Positions 7,505 to 10,831 of a stretch of 10,831 bases of DNA are shown here, piece after piece (within the stretch, counting starts at the first letter, position 1; each line of letters starts with the position of its first letter). The translations under genes were made by a program, and so were the position numbers. Below the pieces are notes generated by a model. That model worked only from the letters and a program-made list of their open reading frames with translations. It did not search any database and had not been told where the DNA came from. The DNA is taken from assembly GCA_902797475.1 (NCBI GenBank), contig CADBTG010000184.1, positions 1-10,831 on the forward strand, read 5' to 3'. The stretch is from an uncultured Lachnospiraceae bacterium. Lineage in GTDB: Bacteria > Bacillota > Clostridia > Lachnospirales > Lachnospiraceae.

Positions 7505-8545
7505 ATGGCTTCTAAAGTATTCGGAATCGACTTCGGATCGGATTCCACGAAAATCTATCGAAAAGGGCAGGGCGTTGTCTATAACCAGAAGACGGCCATC
7601 GCCTATAAGGGCGGGAAGAAGATTCTTGCCATCGGAGACGAAGCTTTTGAAATGTTCGGCAAGACGCCCGATTCCATAACGGTTAAGTGTCCCATTTCCC
7701 ACGGTGTCATTGCGGGCTTTGCGGACATGCTTTCCCTTCTGAATTGCATGTTTCTTGACCTGAACCGGATTTTCGGTAAGTTCCGCGGTGCCGAATTCTA
7801 CGTTGCCGTGCCTTCGGACATTACGGAAGTCGAGAAAAAAGCCTTTTATGACCTCGTGGACGGCACGATTGTCCGCCCGAAGCGAATCCGCCTTGTGGAA
7901 AAGCCGATAGCAGATGCCATCGGAGCCGGAATCGATATCATACGTTCGCAGGGAACGCTCATAGTCAACATCGGCGCCGACACAACGGAGATTTCCGTCA
8001 TCAGTCTCGGCGGCATCATGTTCAGCAAGTTGCTTCCGATCGGCGGAAAGACCTTTAACGAAAACATCATTTCCTGCATTCGAAAGAAGTACAACCTCTT
8101 AATCGGAGAGAAGACGGCGGAGATGCTGAAAACCGACCTGGCGAACTTCTCCTCGAAACGGGACGATGCCGTAAACGCTTTCGGAAGAGACCTTGTGACC
8201 GGCCTTCCGAAAGACTGTGAAGTCACAACCGAGCTGATCAATGATGCGATTTTCGAACAGCTGCAGTCCGTATTCGAAAACATCCGCATCATTTTGGATC
8301 GTACGCCCCCGGAAATTGCCGCAGACATCTATCACAGCGGCATCACAATTACGGGCGGCTGCGCCAATTTGCCGGGTCTTAAGACCGTATTTGAGAACAA
8401 CCTCAGCAACAATAAGATCAATGTTTCCGAGTTTGGCGTCATGACCGTCACCTCGGGCATTGCCAAAATCATCGAAGACCGTTATTACGACCGTTATGCG
8501 GTAAGTCTGAAGGAAGCACTGGCCGAGGACAAATTCCCGCTTTGA
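7505..8545 (+). CDS. mreB: MreB/Mbl-family actin homologue with altered nucleotide-site residues
   Basis: MreB is a bacterial actin that forms membrane-bound filaments and guides lateral-wall synthesis. Family features run throughout: FGIDFGSDSTKIY (phosphate-1 loop, D9), VPSDITEVEKKAF, LVEKPIADAIGAG (E132 aligns with the catalytic Glu), IGEKTAE, GRDLVTGLPK, TPPEIAADI and ITGGCANLPGL (284 is the first Gly of the adenosine loop). The phosphate-2 loop differs: NIGADTTE (155-162) replaces the usual DIGGGTTE, so the Asp is Asn and two glycines are lost. DFGSDST also departs from DLGTANT. The 346-aa length is normal. The start is ATG 7505, with GAGG (7495-7498) overlapping the radC TGA. Its place just before mreC supports a role in shape, but it may be a divergent paralogue with weak ATP turnover. 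Confidence 0.88.
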   Translation: MASKVFGIDFGSDSTKIYRKGQGVVYNQKTAIAYKGGKKILAIGDEAFEMFGKTPDSITVKCPISHGVIAGFADMLSLLNCMFLDLNRIFGKFRGAEFYVAVPSDITEVEKKAFYDLVDGTIVRPKRIRLVEKPIADAIGAGIDIIRSQGTLIVNIGADTTEISVISLGGIMFSKLLPIGGKTFNENIISCIRKKYNLLIGEKTAEMLKTDLANFSSKRDDAVNAFGRDLVTGLPKDCEVTTELINDAIFEQLQSVFENIRIILDRTPPEIAADIYHSGITITGGCANLPGLKTVFENNLSNNKINVSEFGVMTVTSGIAKIIEDRYYDRYAVSLKEALAEDKFPL

Positions 8546-8571
8546 TTCACATTTTCCGTTAGGAGCACAGC

Positions 8572-9435
8572 ATGAAGGAACGAAAGAAACCGAAATATGA
8601 TATGGAACCGCGTTATGTTCTTCTGATCATGACGATGGTTTGCATCTTTTTGATTTTCTTCTCGTATCGATTTTCCGATTTGTTCGGATCCATTCGGACA
8701 AGACTGAATTCAATGATCATCCCGATGCAGAAGGGCATCACGACAATCGGCAACGGCATCAACAATACGATTGACCGGTTCGAAGAGGTGGACAAGCTGC
8801 AAAAGGAGATTGTGGAACTCAAGGCCGAGAACGAGCGGATCACAAGGGAAAAGGAGAGGATGGAGCAGTCCCTTTACGAGCTGGAACGTTACAAACAGCT
8901 TTTCGGACTTGCCGACAACTATAAAACCTATCCGACGGTCGGGGCAAATATCATCGCAAAGGACACAAGCGGTTATTTCGCGAGGTTTACCCTTGACAAA
9001 GGATACAAGGACGGCATCGCGGTCGATATGAACGTTCTGGCGGATTCCGGTCTTGTCGGCATCATTACCGAGGTAGGACCGCATTATTCCGTTGTGCGTT
9101 CGATCATCGACGACAACAACTATGTCAGCGCGATTGTCACGAAGACCGAGGATAACTGCATCGTCTGCGGAAACCTCGAGCTTTTGAGCATCGGATACAT
9201 TGAAATCCGCGACCTTTCGATTAACACGGAGGCCCGAAACAACTATAAGGTTTACACGTCGCCTCTGAGTGACAAATATCTGCCCGACATTCTGATCGGA
9301 TACATTTCGAACATTCAGAATGAAAACGACGGACTTACGAAGACCGGATTTCTGACCCCGGTTGTAGACTTTGAACACTTAACTACGGTTTTGATTGTAA
9401 CACAGCTGAAAGTGGACATGCGGGAAGCCGAATGA
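8572..9435 (+). CDS. mreC: Rod shape-determining protein MreC
   Basis: MreC is a single-pass membrane protein whose extracytoplasmic part binds PBP2 and links it to MreD and the MreB filaments. A short basic N terminus (KERKKPK) is followed by one membrane span at about residues 14-32. A coiled coil covers about 68-110 (EEVDKLQKEIVELKAENER region), which in the family mediates dimerisation, and the beta-rich C-terminal domain fills the rest, with conserved segments such as DSGLVGIITEVG and VVRSIIDDNN. The 287-aa length fits the family. AGGAG (8561-8565) lies 6 nt before the ATG. It is 26 nt from mreB and 18 nt from mreD, in the usual mreBCD order. Confidence 0.95.
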   Translation: MKERKKPKYDMEPRYVLLIMTMVCIFLIFFSYRFSDLFGSIRTRLNSMIIPMQKGITTIGNGINNTIDRFEEVDKLQKEIVELKAENERITREKERMEQSLYELERYKQLFGLADNYKTYPTVGANIIAKDTSGYFARFTLDKGYKDGIAVDMNVLADSGLVGIITEVGPHYSVVRSIIDDNNYVSAIVTKTEDNCIVCGNLELLSIGYIEIRDLSINTEARNNYKVYTSPLSDKYLPDILIGYISNIQNENDGLTKTGFLTPVVDFEHLTTVLIVTQLKVDMREAE

Positions 9436-9453
9436 TCCGGAGGACACTTTTTT

Positions 9454-9978
9454 ATGGTAATCGTACTTGTTTATGCGGTTGAGATTCTGCTCGCCATCTT
9501 ATTGAAAAGCTCGGTATTCATCCACTTCTCGTTCGGGACAGGCATTGTTCCGGACCTTTTGGTGATGGTTGTCGTTGCCGCAGCTTATCAGATGGGCAAG
9601 ACAAAGGGCATGATTGTCGGCTTTTTCGCCGGTCTGATGCTTGACATCACGACAGGCGGACTGCTCGGCGTTTATGCGCTCTTTTATATGTTTATCGGTT
9701 ATCTGAACGGCTTCATGGCCAATTTCTACGTGCAGAACGACATTCTGCTTCCTGTAGTCATGGCTGCCGGCTCGGAATTCATTTTCATGTTTTTGTGCTA
9801 CGTATTCAAGCTCCTCACGAAGGGGCGCCTTAACATCGGTTCGTATGTGCTTCATCAGATGATCCCTGCCGCATTATATACGGCTGTCGTATTTATCATC
9901 GTATACAGGCTGTTTGATCTGATATACTGGAAGATCACGAAACCGGTGTTTACCGACTATTCCAAGGTGGAATCGTAA
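9454..9978 (+). CDS. mreD: Rod shape-determining protein MreD
   Basis: MreD is a small polytopic membrane protein of the elongasome that works with MreC; its exact biochemical role is not settled. The 174-residue product is strongly hydrophobic, with about five or six membrane segments (near 2-19, 31-47, 51-66, 70-89, 98-118 and 132-155). GFFAGLMLDITTG in the third segment matches the family signature of a glycine-rich turn followed by Asp. GGAGG (9439-9443) lies 10 nt before the ATG, slightly long but strong. The stop codon touches the mrdA start directly, so the two are probably translationally coupled. Confidence 0.92.
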   Translation: MVIVLVYAVEILLAILLKSSVFIHFSFGTGIVPDLLVMVVVAAAYQMGKTKGMIVGFFAGLMLDITTGGLLGVYALFYMFIGYLNGFMANFYVQNDILLPVVMAAGSEFIFMFLCYVFKLLTKGRLNIGSYVLHQMIPAALYTAVVFIIVYRLFDLIYWKITKPVFTDYSKVES

Positions 9979-10831
9979 ATGCAACAGACCATTGTCGAAA
10001 AACTCAAAGAGCTGTTCAGGAACCGCCTCGTACCGGTGGGTCTGGTTCTTTTTGTCGCTTTTTTGATCATGATTGTTCACATTTTCCGGATGCAGATGGT
10101 TGAGCCGGAGAAGACAAAGATCACGCGTGATGAAAAATCTTACACGAAAACCGTTTCGCTTCCCTCGACGAGAGGTAACATCTATGACCGGAACGGCAAT
10201 CTTTTGGCGTACAACGAATTGCAGTTCAACCTTGACATGTTCAACTCCGCAGAGCTTACGAACAACGTCGAGATGAACACCGCCATCTATGAACTGATTC
10301 AGATTCTCCGGAAATTCAACTACAAAAGAGAATTCAGTTTCCCCATCGTGATGAATGAGGACGGCACTTTGCGGTTTACGGTTACGGGCTCGAGCCTTGA
10401 CCGTTTTAAGAAGAATGCATTCGGATTAAGAAGTGTTTCCGAGCTTACGGACGAACACCGTGCCGCTACGGCGGAAGATGTATATAAATTCATGCGCTTC
10501 GGCAGCAATACCTCGAGAATGTTCCAGATTTCCGCGGATTACAGCAAGGAAGACGCGCTCGAAATCATGGCATACCGTTATCAGTTCTTTACGATGTATC
10601 CGAGCTACTCGTCGTTCCGCGTCGTCAGTAACATCAGCGACGAGGCGCGTATCATTTTCTACGAAAACACCTCGACGATTCCGGGCCTTGAGATTACGAA
10701 ATCCTGGCACCGCGTATATCTTGACGCGGAGTATTTTTCGCATATTGTCGGCTACGTAGGAAAAGCCAATGCCGAAGAGCTTGAGGTCTTAAAAGAAGCC
10801 GGCACCGGAACCCGCTATAACGAAAACAGCG
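9979..10831 (+). CDS. mrdA: Penicillin-binding protein 2 (class B transpeptidase), 3'-truncated by the window edge
   Basis: Class B PBPs cross-link peptidoglycan. PBP2 is the elongation-specific one and pairs with RodA and MreC. The frame runs open to the edge, showing 284 codons. A basic N-terminal segment is followed by one membrane anchor at about residues 17-37. Then comes the class B hallmark RGNIYDRNGNLLAYNE (65-80), and the PBP-dimerisation (pedestal) domain with IPGLEI and FSHIVGYVGKAN. The catalytic SxxK, SxN and KTG motifs lie beyond the window, so transpeptidase activity cannot be judged. The ATG follows the mreD stop with no gap, and AAGGTGG (9964-9970) inside mreD gives the ribosome site. 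Placement after mreD favours PBP2 over the division or sporulation paralogues FtsI and SpoVD. Confidence 0.9.
   Translation, partial: MQQTIVEKLKELFRNRLVPVGLVLFVAFLIMIVHIFRMQMVEPEKTKITRDEKSYTKTVSLPSTRGNIYDRNGNLLAYNELQFNLDMFNSAELTNNVEMNTAIYELIQILRKFNYKREFSFPIVMNEDGTLRFTVTGSSLDRFKKNAFGLRSVSELTDEHRAATAEDVYKFMRFGSNTSRMFQISADYSKEDALEIMAYRYQFFTMYPSYSSFRVVSNISDEARIIFYENTSTIPGLEITKSWHRVYLDAEYFSHIVGYVGKANAEELEVLKEAGTGTRYNENS

Noticed and set aside
8710..9378. A 222-codon open frame on the minus strand opposite mreC
   Set aside because: It is a shadow of mreC, with no family resemblance and no start signal.
1..10831. Search for a novel defence, mobile or secretion system, CRISPR repeats, tRNAs or direct repeats
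   Set aside because: All space is filled by recognisable housekeeping genes of similar composition; I saw no repeats, inverted terminal repeats, or RNA gene signatures.

Overview
The window looks like ordinary chromosome from a low-to-mid GC Gram-positive bacterium, most likely a member of the Clostridia and perhaps of the Lachnospiraceae. Three things point there: the gene order, the endonuclease-type MutL, and the radC-mreBCD linkage known from Bacillus and Clostridia. The family assignment is an inference from gene content and order, not from a marker gene. All nine genes lie on the + strand and are packed almost without gaps. I see no tRNA, rRNA, CRISPR array, insertion sequence, phage gene or sign of horizontal transfer.

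Region 1 (1-6685) is a likely operon of genome-maintenance and translation genes. It holds an FtsK/SpoIIIE DNA translocase (5' end outside the window), mutL, miaA, and a PLP-dependent enzyme of the methionine gamma-lyase/YnbB family. The gaps are 9, 7 and 3 nt. Region 2 (6686-6800) is the only real intergenic space. It holds a weak GC hairpin after the YnbB-like gene, a strong extended -10 promoter with a palindrome between its -35 and -10 boxes, and a leader RNA that can fold into a 10-bp stem over the radC ribosome binding site and first start codon. Region 3 (6801-10831) holds radC and then the cell-elongation genes mreB, mreC, mreD and mrdA (PBP2, 3' end outside the window), with gaps of 8, 26, 18 and 0 nt.

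FtsK moves DNA through the closing septum. MutL is the mismatch-repair matchmaker and nicking enzyme. MiaA modifies A37 of tRNAs that read codons starting with U. MreB, MreC, MreD and PBP2 form the core of the elongasome that places lateral-wall peptidoglycan. RadC is a JAB/MPN-fold protein of unsettled function that often sits beside mreB in Firmicutes.

I found no new multi-gene system. The points most worth a second look are the radC leader hairpin, the palindrome inside its promoter, the altered nucleotide-binding residues of the MreB homologue, and a nine-residue peptide shared by the FtsK linker and the MutL C terminus.
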